Source of the DNA: Saprospirales bacterium
Lineage (GTDB): Bacteria > Bacteroidota > Bacteroidia > Chitinophagales > Saprospiraceae
Assembly (NCBI GenBank): GCA_016703765.1
Contig: JADJBL010000015.1
Location: forward strand, 1-64,000
Direction: 5' to 3'
DNA: 64,000 nt
Part shown: positions 35,287 through 45,281 of the stretch, piece by piece
How the letters are laid out: every line of letters begins with the position of its first letter
Numbering within the stretch: position 1 is the stretch's first letter
Notes under the pieces: generated by a model
Databases searched by the model: none
Seen by the model: only the letters and a program-made list of their open reading frames with translations
Told to the model about the DNA's origin: nothing
Position numbers and translations under genes: made by a program

Positions 35287-35811
35287 ATGAAAACGATCCT
35301 TCTAACAGCCATATCCCTCCTGCCTTTCCTCGTATCGGCCCAAACCATTAGCATCAACGAGTTTTACCGAAAATACAAGCAATCCAACGACGAAAACACG
35401 CACCTGACCGTGCCGGGCTGGGTGGTCAAACTGGGCGTCGGCATCGCAAAAACACAGGCCGAAAACGAAGAGGAGAAGAAGCTTTTCAACCTGGGCAAAA
35501 AGATCGGGAAACTGCGGGTGCTGGCCTTCGAAGACAGCAACCCTGTTTCCAAAAAGGACCTCGACCGGCTGCGCGAAGGCGTGCGCAAAGAGCGTTTCGA
35601 AGACCTGGTCATGGTGCGCGAGGAAGGCACCCACGTGAACCTCATGATCCGCGAAAAAAAGGAGAAGATCAAAAACCTCCTCATTCTGGTCAGTGAAGAA
35701 GACTCTTTCACGCTGGTGAGCCTCAAAACCAAACTCAAATACGAAGAGATCGAGGAGTTTATCAACAAGGCGATCTCCGAAGATGGAGCGCCCTTGGAGG
35801 TTAAACTCTAA
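35287..35811 (+). CDS. DUF4252 domain-containing secreted protein (2)
   Basis: 174 residues, paralogue of the gene at 34663. MKTILLTAISLLPFLVSAQ is the signal peptide; TISINEFYRKYKQSNDENTH, NLGKKIGKLRVLAFEDSNPV and RFEDLVMVREEGTHVNLMIR follow the DUF4252 pattern. It lacks the acidic tail of the first copy and is more basic. Same-strand spacing of 99 bases filled by a word repeat. Probably regulated with the sigma factor cassette. Confidence 0.85.
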   Translation: MKTILLTAISLLPFLVSAQTISINEFYRKYKQSNDENTHLTVPGWVVKLGVGIAKTQAENEEEKKLFNLGKKIGKLRVLAFEDSNPVSKKDLDRLREGVRKERFEDLVMVREEGTHVNLMIREKKEKIKNLLILVSEEDSFTLVSLKTKLKYEEIEEFINKAISEDGAPLEVKL

Positions 35812-35828
35812 CCACTTTTCCGAATTTT

Positions 35829-35945
35829 AACCGCGAAGGCGCTAAGGACGCTAAGACGATGCAAATACTCTTTGCGTATTTCTTTGCGCCTTAGCGCCTT
35901 TGCGGTTTATATTGACAAAGTACTTAGCGCTTTTGCGGTTTATTT
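35829..35945. repeat. Inverted repeat, AACCGCGAAGGCGCTAAG words
   Basis: AACCGCGAAGGCGCTAAGG on the left pairs with CCTTAGCGCCTTTGCGGTT on the right (35889-35907), with a second right-arm copy ending GCGCTTTTGCGGTT (35927-35940). Repeats of this AACCGCAAAGGCGC type are common in Bacteroidota genomes (general knowledge). It separates two same-strand genes. Confidence 0.8.
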
Positions 35946-35975
35946 TTTTTCTTAAGTTTACCGGCATTAAAAGCA

Positions 35976-38875
35976 ATGCCGATGAGATCCTTGTTCAGTT
36001 TACTGTTTCTGTTGACCTTCTGTACCCTGGCTTATTCCCAACTCGAGCCTCCCTTCACTCCGGCCGTAGAGCGGATTAAAAGCTTCGAGCAGCGCAAAAA
36101 GCTGATAGACAACTCCCTGCTCGGGGATATCGCTTTCACCAATATAGGTCCCGCCGTGCAAAGCGGGCGGGTGGCCGACCTCGACGTCAGCCCTACGGAC
36201 CCGACCCATTTCTACGTGGCCTACGCCTCGGGCGGGCTCTGGAAAACCGTCAACAACGGCACGAGCTTCGAGCCGCTCTTCGACCGGGAGATGGTGATGA
36301 CCATAGGCGATATCGCCGTGGACTGGGCCACCAACACCATCTGGGTGGGCACGGGGAGGTCAATTCCAGCCGTTCCTCCTACTCGGGCACGGGCGTTTTC
36401 AAAAGCACCGATGGCGGAAAAACCTGGTCCCACCTGGGCCTGGGCGAAAGCCACCACATCGGCCGCATCGTGCTGCACCCCTCCAATCCCAACACGGCCT
36501 GGGTGGCTGTGCTCGGGCATCTCTACTCCCCCAATCAGGAGCGGGGCGTGTATAAAACCACCGACGGCGGCCAGACCTGGAACCGCGTCCTTTTCGTAAA
36601 CGACAACACCGGCGCCATCGACCTTCTGGCGGACCCTTCGAACCCCAATATCCTCTTCGCCGCCGCCTGGGAGCGCACGCGCCGTGCCTGGAATTTTTCC
36701 GAGGGCGGACCCGGCTCGGGGATCTATAAAAGCACGGACGCCGGACAAACCTGGGCCCTCATTTCCGGAGGGAAAAGCGGCTTTCCGGACGGCGAAGGCA
36801 TCGGGCGCATCGGCCTGGCAATGACTCAGGCAGATGGACAAACACTACTTTATGCCGTTCTGGACAATCAAACCCCAAGGCCTAAAAAGGAAAAAGAGAA
36901 AAAGGACGATGTCCTCACCAAAGACGATCTGCGCACTATGAGCAAGGAGAATTTTCTGAAACTCGATGCCAAAAAGGTGCAGGCATACCTGGATAACAAC
37001 GGTTTTCCCAAAAAATACACTGCGGAAAAGGTGCAGAAAATGGTGAAGCAGGACAAGATACAACCCCTTGCCCTGGTGGAATATATCGAAGACGCCAATA
37101 CCCTTCTGTTCGACACTGAGGTGACCGGCGCCGAGGTCTATGTGTCGCGCGACGGCGGGCAGAGCTGGGCAAAAACACACGAAGGCTATCTCGACGACCT
37201 GTTTTATACCTACGGCTATTATTTCGCGCAGATCCGGGTCGCCCCGCAAAGCCAGGGGCAAAAGCTCTACACCATGGGCGTGCCGGTGCTTCGTTCGGAA
37301 GACGCCGGAAAAACCTGGAAATCCATCAACGGGGAAAACGTGCACGTCGATCACCATGCGCTCTGGGTGAGTCCCAGCCGCCCCGGCCACCTGATACTCG
37401 GCAACGACGGGGGCGTAAACATCTCTTTCGACGACGGCGAGCACTGGATCAAATGCAATACCCCTCCGGTGGGACAATTTTACGCGGTAGCGGTGGATAT
37501 GTCAGAGCCCTACAATGTATTCGGAGGCTTGCAGGACAACGGCGTCTGGCGTGGTCCGAGCACCTATAAGGCCGATGTCGGATGGCACAACAACGGCCGC
37601 TATCCCTATCAGTTTGTGCTGGGCGGCGACGGCATGCAGGTGGCCGTGGACACCCGCGACAACAACACCATCTACACCGGCTACCAATTCGGGAACTATT
37701 TCCGTTTCGACCTTGCCATGGATTCCTCCTTCTCCATCACCCCCCGCCACGAGCTGGGCGAACGGCCCTTACGCTGGAACTGGCAAACCCCGATCCACCT
37801 CTCCGTCCACAACCCCGACATCCTCTACATGGGCTCCAATAAACTGCACCGCTCCTTCAACCAGGGCCGGAGCTTCGAAGCCATTTCGGGCGACCTGACT
37901 ACAGGCGGCAAGAAAGGGGACGTCGCATTTTCCACCCTGACCAGCATCCACGAGTCGCCGCTGAAATTCGGACTGCTTTACTGCGGCTCCGACGACGGGC
38001 TAGCGCACGTGACGCAGGACGGGGGCAATACCTGGACCAATATCAGCAAGGGCCTGCCGGAAAACATGTGGGTGTCGCGCGTGCAGGCCTCCGCGCACGA
38101 GCAAGGCCGGGTCTACCTCAGCCTGAACGGATACCGCTGGGATCACTTCGAGCCCTTCGTTTACGTCTCCGAGGACTACGGCCAGACCTGGACCCGCATC
38201 GGCCGGGACCTGCCGCTGGAGCCGGTCAACGTCGTCCGCGAAGACCCGGTCAATCCCGACCTGCTCTACGTCGGTACAGACCACGGCCTCTACGCCTCAC
38301 TCGACCGCGGCCAGACCTTTATGGCTTTGCATAAAAACCTCCCCAACACGCCGGTGCACGACCTGGTGGTCCACCCCAAAGCGAAGGAGATCGTGGTGGG
38401 GACGCATGGCCGGTCCATTTTCAAGGCCAGTGTGAAGGAGTTGCAGCAACTCGACGCCGAGATCCTGGCCAAGCCCCTGGCTTTGTTCGACATTCCCTCC
38501 ACCCGCTATAATGGCGGCTGGGGCGCCACGCGCGGCGCCTGGGGCGAGTTGCGCCAACCCGAGGTGTTGATCCCGGTCTACGCTAAAGAAAGCGGAAAGG
38601 CCACCTTGAAGGTCTTAGCCGGCGACAATATCCTGCTATACGAATGGAGCGCCGACCTGAAAAAAGGCCTCAACTACCTCCCCTACTCCCTCGAATGGAA
38701 CGAGCGCGTCAAGGGCGCCTACGAAAAATACCTCAACGACAAGAAAAAACCCGATGCCGATCCCATCGCGCTGGAAAAGGCCAAAAACGGGAAGTGGTAT
38801 TTGCGGAAGGGGGGGTATGTCTTGAAAGTGGAAGCAGGAGGGAGTAAGGTCGAAGGGAAGCTGGTGGTGGAGTGA
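35976..38875 (+). CDS. Secreted BNR/VPS10-type beta-propeller protein (frameshifted)
   Basis: Restored length 966 residues. Signal peptide MRSLFSLLFLLTFCTLAYSQ region. Many Asp-box/BNR repeats (GVYKTTDGGQTWNRV, GIYKSTDAGQTWALI, EVYVSRDGGQSWAKT, LRSEDAGKTWKSI, YVSEDYGQTWTRI), building two beta-propellers as in sortilin-like and glycosyl-hydrolase-like proteins. A lysine-rich helical insert with KPKKEKEKKDDVLTKD lies near 305-360. The C-terminus has an immunoglobulin-like region. One G missing from GGCACGGGGAGG at about 36352-36356 splits the frame; with it the text reads VGTGEVNSSRSSYSGTG. No catalytic function can be assigned; such proteins may bind sugars or proteins at the cell surface. Confidence 0.82.
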
Positions 38876-38876
38876 G

Positions 38877-38932
38877 TTTAGTTTTCAGTTTTCGGTTTTC
38901 AGTGTTCAGTTAACCGAAAACTGAAAACTAAA
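38877..38932. repeat. Perfect 19-bp inverted repeat, GTTTTCAG word
   Basis: Arms at 38877-38895 and 38914-38932 are perfectly complementary (TTTAGTTTTCAGTTTTCGG on the left) with an 18-base loop that carries two more GTTTTCAG-like words. It fills the convergent gap between the BNR gene stop and the aminotransferase stop. Confidence 0.9.
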
Positions 38933-38933
38933 A

Positions 38934-40218
38934 CTACCCCACAAACTCCCGAATCCCCGCCACCAACCGATCCAAATCCCTCGTCACCGTGTACACATTG
39001 GGGGTGACGCGCACGCCGTGGATGTTCTCCCACTCGATGGAGACGGTGTGGATGCGGTGTTTGGTCATCAGGTACTGAGCCAGTTCGGGCGGGGTCTTGC
39101 CTTCGACGGAGACAAGGGCGATGGCGCCGCCGAAATCGGGGTGCAGGGAGGTATGGATCTTGACGCCGGGTATCTGGGCCGCTTTTTCCGTCCAGTAGTT
39201 TTTCAGGTAATGCAGGCGCTTGGCCTTGCGCTCCGTGCGGATCATAAGGGGAAACTGGATGGCCTGGCCGATGGCCTGCTCGATGGCGAAGGAGCGGGTG
39301 CCGAGGGATTCGAATTTGCGGATATCCGGGCTCTCCGGGTCGCCCGCGCCGAAGAGGGGGTAGAGCTGGGCGATCTTTTCCTTGCGCACGTAGAGCATCC
39401 CGCTTCCGAAGGGCGCGCAGAGCCATTTGTGCAGGCTGGTCCCGAAATAATCGCATTCCAGGTCGGGTATTTTGAATTCGATATGGCCGAAGGAGTGGGC
39501 GCCGTCGACCAGCACTTCGATGCCCCGCTTCTTCGCTTCCAGGGCGATCTCGCGAGCGGGGAGGATCTGGCCCATCCAGTTGATCACGTGGGTGATATGC
39601 ACTACTTTAGTCTTCGGCGAAAAGGCATCCACGAAGGTTTTGACGATGGCGGCCTTGTCCTCGATGGGAAAATCAGAAGGAGATCCACTTCAGGACGATG
39701 CCTCGCGTTTTTCGCGCTGTTTCCAGGCGTTGATCATGTTGGGATAGTCCTGTTTGGTGAGCACCACTCGTCGCCCGCCTGGAGGCGAAGGCCGAAAATG
39801 ACCGTTTCAGGGCCTCGAGGAGTTGCGGTTGATGGCGATCTCATCCGCCGAGCATCCGGCAGGGCGGCCAGCTCGGCGCGCAGAGGCTCGCGACCCTGAT
39901 CGAGAATCTGCCACATATAGTAGGATGGCGCCTCGTTGCTCAGGCGGTTGTAACGCTCCACGGCTTCCTGCACCACCAGCGGCTGGGGCGACACCCCTCC
40001 TCCGTTGTTGAGGTTGAGGATCTGGGGGCGACACGGTATAGGCCTGTTTTACCTGATACCAGAAGGTCGTCTATCGCAGTTTCATCGGGCGTCAGGTTGA
40101 AACGTCCTCAGGGCGCGCTCCAGCGAGCGGCCGGCTGCTGTATTCCAGAATGGGGTCAAGGCGGCCAGACCGGCCCAGGGAGAGCTTTTGGAGGAAATGG
40201 CGGCGGCGGGGGCTGCAT
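38934..40218 (-). pseudogene. Class V aminotransferase, left copy (intact C-terminal half, degraded N-terminal half)
   Basis: PLP-dependent class-V fold enzyme resembling isopenicillin-N epimerase. The readable part, 38934-39632, holds the end: VLVDGAHSFGHIEFKIPDLE, TSLHKWLCAPFGSGMLYVRK with the PLP-binding Lys, and a complete C-terminus ending RDLDRLVAGIREFVG. Upstream (39660-40218) the same protein continues in three different frames with many one-base indels, ending at an ATG at 40218. Bases 39251-40218 match 40381-41353. I suspect this is one gene seen twice: clean here for the 3' half only. The combined product would be about 430 residues and Tat-exported. Confidence 0.75.
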
Positions 40219-40380
40219 GATCGGGTCTTTTGTTGCAGCCCTAATGAACGCATTTTATTTCTTTTTCCCCAAGTTTTCCCTTTAATTCCAGCGGATCGTC
40301 TCTGCGGTGAAGCATCGTGCGGTTTGGAATTACCCCTCTACTAAAGAGGCATTCCTGAATTTCTTTGGTCGATCTCAGGT
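40219..40380. other. 162-base unmatched segment between the two aminotransferase copies
   Basis: No gene or repeat is seen here. It separates two homologous blocks whose adjoining ends are both error-rich, as expected where low-quality contig ends were joined. An open minus-strand frame that runs through it (to 40241) is only the broken extension of the right copy. Confidence 0.55.
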
Positions 40381-41353
40381 GAAACTGGATGGCCTGGCCG
40401 ATGGCCTGCTCGATGGCGAAGGAGCGGGTGCCGAGGGATCCGGTTGCGGATATCCGGACTCTCCCGGTCGCCCCGCGCCGAAGAGGGGGGTAGAGTTGGG
40501 CGATCTTTTCCTTGCGCACGTAGAGCAGCCCGCTGCCGAAGGGCGCGCAAAGCCATTTGTGCAGGCTGGTGCCCGAAATAATCGCATTCCAGGTCGGGTA
40601 TTTTGAACTCGATATGGCCGAAGGGTGGGCGCCCGTCGACCAGCACTTCGATACCCGCTTCTTCGCTTCCAGGGCGATCTCGCGAGCGGGGAGGATCTGG
40701 CCCATCCAGTTGATCACGTGGGTGATATGCACTACTTTGGTCATCGGCGAAAAGGCGTCCACGAAGGTTTTGACGATGCTGGCCTTGTCCTCGATGGGAA
40801 AATCGAAGGAGATCCACTTCAGGATGATGCCCTCGCGTTTTTCGCGCTGTTTCCAGGCGTTGATCATGTTGGGATAGTCCTGTTTGGTGAGCACCACCTC
40901 GTCGCCCGCCTGGAGGCGAAGACCGAAAATAACTGTTTCGAGCGCCTCGGAGGAATTGCGGTTGATGGCGATCTCCTCAGCCTCGCATCCGGCCAGCGCG
41001 GCCAGCTCGGCGCGCAGGGGCTCGCGGCCCTGGTCGAGGATCTGCCACATATAGTAGGAAGGCGCTTCGTTGCTCAGGCGGTTGTATCGCTCCACGGCCT
41101 CCTGCACCACCAGCGGCTGGGGCGATACCCCTCCGTTGTTGAGGTTGAGGATCTGGGGCGACACGGTATAGGCCTGTTTTACCTGGTACCAGAAGGTCTC
41201 GTCAATAGCCGTTTCATCGGGCGTCAGGTTGGAAACGTCCTGCAGGGCGCGCTCCAGCGAGCGGCCGGCTGCTGTATTCCAGAAAGGGGTGAAGGCGGCC
41301 AGGCCGGCCCAGGCGGAGAGCTTTTGGAGGAAATGGCGGCGTGTGGGAAGCAT
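40381..41353 (-). pseudogene. Class V aminotransferase, right copy (intact N-terminal half, truncated C-terminal half)
   Basis: ATG 41353 opens MLPTRRHFLQKLSAWAGLAA, a twin-arginine export signal, followed by the intact N-terminal domain (LNLNNGGVSPQPLVVQEAVE, EEIAINRNSSEALETVIFGL, DEVVLTKQDYPNM and KVVHITHVINWMGQILPAR). After about 40650 the frame is lost by several indels and homology to the left copy stops at 40381, so the protein lacks its C-terminus. With the left copy's 3' half it makes one complete enzyme. The family (isopenicillin-N epimerase-like) includes racemases and desulfurase-type lyases; exact reaction unknown. Confidence 0.75.
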
Positions 41354-41478
41354 TCTTTCGGAGTTAGTGTAGGGAAAGGTAAGGGAAAATCTCAAGGGCT
41401 CGGGGCTTGGTATATGGAAAATTAATTTTATTTTTAGGGGCATCTCTTTCACATGATCTTATATCAAATTTTAAGCCG

Positions 41479-42294
41479 ATGTGGAATAAAACCCTGTTAA
41501 CCTGCCTCTCTTGCCTCTTTTTCTCGTCTTTGTCTTCCCAAAATCCCGGTTATCTCGGCAAACATTTCATCCTCCAGGTCCAGGGAGGAACGGCCCCGGC
41601 TATTTTTGGGCCTACCCCCAACGACCGTGGGCTGATTAAGCGCTACGACAGCAGCCAGACCGGCGCCTTGTCTTTAAACACCCGGATTGGGGCAAGAGCG
41701 GGTTATGCCTTTTCCCGGAGGAACATGGCCTCCATCGGGTTCGAAACGTTTAAGACCGCCATGATCATGACGGCTTACTCTCCGGCCAGGCTCCAGATCA
41801 TCGGACAGCCAACGGTGCTGGACCAGCATTATCTCTTCTACCACCTCATCGGCAAGTCTTTCCAGTTTCACTGGGGGATGTTCAACCCGATCAAGGGTTC
41901 CCTGGCGCCTTACGGGGCTTATACCAACCTTGTACTGGAAGCCATTGTGATAGACGGAAAAGTGGCAGAGGATCAGGTCAGCTACTATTTCACCGGCTAC
42001 GAAGGAGGATATACCTCTACCCGCATTGAGCCGGATTTCACCTATTGGTCGGCCGGCCTGGAGGTGGGGGTCAATGATATTTTCTTCGACCGCCTGACCT
42101 TGAACCTGGCCTGCCGGTTTAACGCGCCATTGCATCTGAACCGCCTCCAAAAAGCCTACCAGTATACGGCCCCTTCTCCCAACCAGAATTCCATTGCCCA
42201 CAACCAGTTTTTTTTCGAATTGGAAACGATAAAAAGAATGGCGAATTACAATCTGATCCAGTTCAGCGCAGGCATAGGAGTCCTGCTGTTTTAG
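41479..42294 (+). CDS. Probable outer-membrane beta-barrel protein, function unknown
   Basis: 271 residues from ATG 41479, where MWNKTLLTCLSCLFFSSLSSQ forms the signal peptide (a longer frame from 41407 is rejected because it would bury it). The mature part alternates polar and aromatic residues in short strands, e.g. HFILQVQGGTAPAIFG, TRIGARAGYAFSRRNMASIG and SFQFHWGMFNPIKGSLAPYG, and ends in IQFSAGIGVLLF, a terminal strand with a final Phe as in barrel proteins recognised by the BAM machine. Precedes an M48 protease gene by 37 bases. Confidence 0.6.
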   Translation: MWNKTLLTCLSCLFFSSLSSQNPGYLGKHFILQVQGGTAPAIFGPTPNDRGLIKRYDSSQTGALSLNTRIGARAGYAFSRRNMASIGFETFKTAMIMTAYSPARLQIIGQPTVLDQHYLFYHLIGKSFQFHWGMFNPIKGSLAPYGAYTNLVLEAIVIDGKVAEDQVSYYFTGYEGGYTSTRIEPDFTYWSAGLEVGVNDIFFDRLTLNLACRFNAPLHLNRLQKAYQYTAPSPNQNSIAHNQFFFELETIKRMANYNLIQFSAGIGVLLF

Positions 42295-42331
42295 GCCTTT
42301 CTCTTCCCGAATCATAAAAAACACCTGTTTT

Positions 42332-44545
42332 ATGAAATCATACCTGTTTGTCGCGGCTATTTTGATGGGAGCGTTTCCAGCCCTGTTCTCCCAGGATTTT
42401 AACAAGTATCAGCTCCTCGTTTCGGAGGGCAGGATACCCGATCAATACCTGATATCTTCGGCTAAAAAGTACGAAAAGGAGATCGAGGCCATCCACAACG
42501 AGGATGTGAAGAAAAAGGAAAAGAAATCCAAAAAGCAGTTTGCGCTGGAATCGAATTTTTGGGAAGACGACCTGCTCCAGAGCGGCCTGGTGCTGTTCAA
42601 CGACGAGGTTTCCAAATACCTCGGGGAGGTCATGAACGTCCTCCTGGCCGAAGACCCCGAACTGCGCGAAAAGGTCAATGTGTACGCGCTTCGGTCCACC
42701 GAGGTGAACGCCTTTGCCACCGACCGTGGGAATATCTACGTGACCCTTGGTATGCTGGCCCAGTTGGAAGACGAAGCTCAACTGGCCTATATCCTCTCAC
42801 ACGAGCTGGTCCACTTCAACCGCAAGCATTCGCTGGATCTTTTTTTGGCGGGAAAAAAGATGCGGAGATCCTCCTCGCGAAGCGAATTGCTGAACAACGC
42901 GGTCGTCAAGGATGCCCTCTACGCCCGGAATACCTACTCCAAGGAATTGGAGAGCCAGGCCGACGAGGAGGGCCTGGACCTATTCCTCAACACTTCCTAC
43001 GCCACCTCCACCCTGAACACCGTCTTCGACGTGCTTCGCTACGGATACCTGCCCTTCGACAATATCCCCTTCGACCACTCCATCCTCGAATCCGATTATT
43101 ACCGGATACCCGAAAAGCTCAAGCTGGAAAAGGTACAGCTCATCACGGGAGAAGAAGAAGATGCCGACGACAAGAAAAGTACGCATCCCAACATCGCCAA
43201 GCGCCGCAAGGCCCTGGCTCAGAGCCTGGCCGATGTAAGCGGGGAGGGACGACAGACCTTTCTGATCTCGGAGGAGCGTTTCAAGCTGGTGCGGCAAATG
43301 TCGCGCTACGAGATCCCCATGCTCTACCTGCACCGGGACCGGCCTGCCGACGCCGTGTATTCGGCCTTTCTGCTCAAACAAACCGAGCCAGCGAGCGTTT
43401 TCCTGGACAAGATCATCGCCAAGGCACTCTACCTGGTGGCCAAGTATAAAAACTACCCTGGATTCTCCTACCCCTCCGACCCGGACAAGATCGAAGGCGA
43501 ATCACAGCAGGCCCATTACCTGCTCCACCATATCGACGCGAAAGAAGCCTGCGTGCTGGCCCTTCGGTATACCTGGTCCAGACAACAACAATATCCGGAC
43601 GACCCCGAATTGCCGACCATTCTGGCGGATATGTTCATCGAGTTCGCGCAGCATTTTTCCGACCTCTCTCCATTTCCAAACAATCCTCCCTTACCCCCCG
43701 ACTCTTTGGAAGCCACCGAGGACCCCAACGCCTCCAAATACGAGAAAATCCGTAGACAAAAAGCGGCCGAAGGCGATCCGGATGAATACTGGAAAATGGC
43801 TTTTATCGACATGGTGGACCATCCCGATTTTCAGATCGGGTTCGAGACCGGGTTAGCCGAACACAAGGAAAGGAGCGAATTGGACGAATATTACCGAAGC
43901 TCCAAAGGCAAAAGAGAATACAGGAAATTTCGCAAAAGAGGGCTTTCTCTCGGCATCGACCACATCGTGTTGGTCAACCCCTTTTTCCTGAAGCTCGACA
44001 CGCGGAAAGAGACCATGCAGCAATACATCCCCACCGAAGTCGGGCAGGAACGATTCCGCGAACTGGCCAAAGAGCTCGCCCCGCTCTCCGGCCTGAAAGT
44101 GCAGATCCTGGACGTCTGCGCCCTGCGCTCGGATCAGACCGACCGCTTCAACGACATCCGGATGCTCAACGACTGGTTTTACGAACAGGTTCAGCACCTG
44201 GACCTCTCTTATATGCCCGGCTGGAACCAGGAGCAGATCAATGCCATTGCCGAAAAATACGGCACGGATTATTTCCTCTGGACCGGCGTCATAGCAGAAA
44301 GAGAGCCCGACCCGGAAGGCGTCGTACTCACCATCCTGACGAGCCTGATCGTCCCCATCCTCACCCCTTTTGCGATATATAACGCACTCAAGAACAGACA
44401 CCAGATGCTCTATTACGCCATCCTGTTCGACGTGCGGACCGGGAAGCGGGAGATTATCAAGTTCGATTTTATAAAGAAAAAGGTGAGCGATACGCTGCTC
44501 AAGGCGCAGCTATACGATACGATGAAACAGATATCGACGGAGTAG
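42332..44545 (+). CDS. M48 family metalloprotease, large secreted form
   Basis: 737 residues. Signal peptide MKSYLFVAAILMGAFPALFSQ. The protease domain has the zinc motif HELVH at residues 157-161 (LSHELVHFNRKHSLDLF) and third ligand Glu in LESQADEEGLDLFLN. This resembles BepA/Oma1-type envelope quality-control proteases. The remaining 450 residues are unusual: a TPR-less helical part with an acidic insert, then a C-terminal domain with DHIVLVNPFFLKLDTRKE and a hydrophobic segment (VVLTILTSLIVPILTPFAIY) that I cannot place in a family. The stop abuts the convergent anti-sigma gene directly. Confidence 0.82.
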   Translation: MKSYLFVAAILMGAFPALFSQDFNKYQLLVSEGRIPDQYLISSAKKYEKEIEAIHNEDVKKKEKKSKKQFALESNFWEDDLLQSGLVLFNDEVSKYLGEVMNVLLAEDPELREKVNVYALRSTEVNAFATDRGNIYVTLGMLAQLEDEAQLAYILSHELVHFNRKHSLDLFLAGKKMRRSSSRSELLNNAVVKDALYARNTYSKELESQADEEGLDLFLNTSYATSTLNTVFDVLRYGYLPFDNIPFDHSILESDYYRIPEKLKLEKVQLITGEEEDADDKKSTHPNIAKRRKALAQSLADVSGEGRQTFLISEERFKLVRQMSRYEIPMLYLHRDRPADAVYSAFLLKQTEPASVFLDKIIAKALYLVAKYKNYPGFSYPSDPDKIEGESQQAHYLLHHIDAKEACVLALRYTWSRQQQYPDDPELPTILADMFIEFAQHFSDLSPFPNNPPLPPDSLEATEDPNASKYEKIRRQKAAEGDPDEYWKMAFIDMVDHPDFQIGFETGLAEHKERSELDEYYRSSKGKREYRKFRKRGLSLGIDHIVLVNPFFLKLDTRKETMQQYIPTEVGQERFRELAKELAPLSGLKVQILDVCALRSDQTDRFNDIRMLNDWFYEQVQHLDLSYMPGWNQEQINAIAEKYGTDYFLWTGVIAEREPDPEGVVLTILTSLIVPILTPFAIYNALKNRHQMLYYAILFDVRTGKREIIKFDFIKKKVSDTLLKAQLYDTMKQISTE

Positions 44546-45277
44546 TTATTTAATGGCCTGCATCAGTTTTGCAGCTTTTGCGGCGTGCATCGAATCGGGT
44601 GCAATCGCCCGGAGCGCCTCCTTGCAGCTCTCGTAATCCTTTTCCCGGAGAAAGGCGAGCGCTAAGTACCATTGGGCGTCTTCGGCAAAAGCGGAGGGAC
44701 CTGCGGCGATAGAGGAGAAAACATTCCGGGCGCCGGTAAGCTCTCCCGTTTCCAGCAAACAGAGCCCTTTGTAATAGAGGGGCTCCAATTGATCGGGGTA
44801 TTGGGCGAGGTATGCGTCAAAGAATGGAAGCGCTTTTTCGTATTTCTTTTCGTTGAAAGCCATTTCGGCCTGCTGGAGCAGGGCGCTGCCCTGTTCGCCT
44901 CTGGCTGTAAAACCGGCGGTGGGGAATTCGCGGTAGGTAGCGTACAGGTCGGTTTGAAGGGGAAGCAGGAACAGCAGCAGGCAGGCGGCGGCTGTAAGAG
45001 CGGCGGCTATCCAGTACCGGCGAAAAATCCCCTTAACGATTTTGTCCTTTTTGGGAAAAAATTCCTTTCCCAGGCCTTGCAGGGTTTCAGCGAGCGCCTT
45101 GCCGGCCTCTTCCTCCCCGATCTGCCCCTGGATGCTTTCCCTGATGGTCTTGTATTTTTGAAATTCCGCCGATACGGCGGCATCTTCGGCCAGGCGGCGC
45201 TCCATATCGGCGCGTTCCGCGTCGTCGAGCTCGTCATCCAGGTATCTTTCAAATATTTCGTATAGCTCTCTCATCAT
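44546..45277 (-). CDS. Anti-sigma-like membrane protein with periplasmic TPR-type repeats
   Basis: 243 residues. The N-terminal cytoplasmic segment MRELYEIFERYLDDELDDAE has the short acidic helix pattern of Bacteroidota anti-sigma proteins; one transmembrane helix lies at about 91-108 (WIAAALTAAACLLLFLLPLQ). The periplasmic part contains TPR-like helices (ALLQQAEMAFNEKKYEKALP, LEPLYYKGLCLLETGELTGA, AQWYLALAFLREKDYESCKE). The gene lies four bases downstream of an ECF sigma gene. TPR domains bind proteins, so it may sense an envelope partner (inference). Confidence 0.75.
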   Translation of the reverse strand: MMRELYEIFERYLDDELDDAERADMERRLAEDAAVSAEFQKYKTIRESIQGQIGEEEAGKALAETLQGLGKEFFPKKDKIVKGIFRRYWIAAALTAAACLLLFLLPLQTDLYATYREFPTAGFTARGEQGSALLQQAEMAFNEKKYEKALPFFDAYLAQYPDQLEPLYYKGLCLLETGELTGARNVFSSIAAGPSAFAEDAQWYLALAFLREKDYESCKEALRAIAPDSMHAAKAAKLMQAIK

Positions 45278-45281
45278 GTGT

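Noticed and set aside
40241..40380. C-terminal extension of the right aminotransferase copy
   Set aside because: The codons come from a segment with no homology to the enzyme and follow several indels; it is the result of the probable misjoin.
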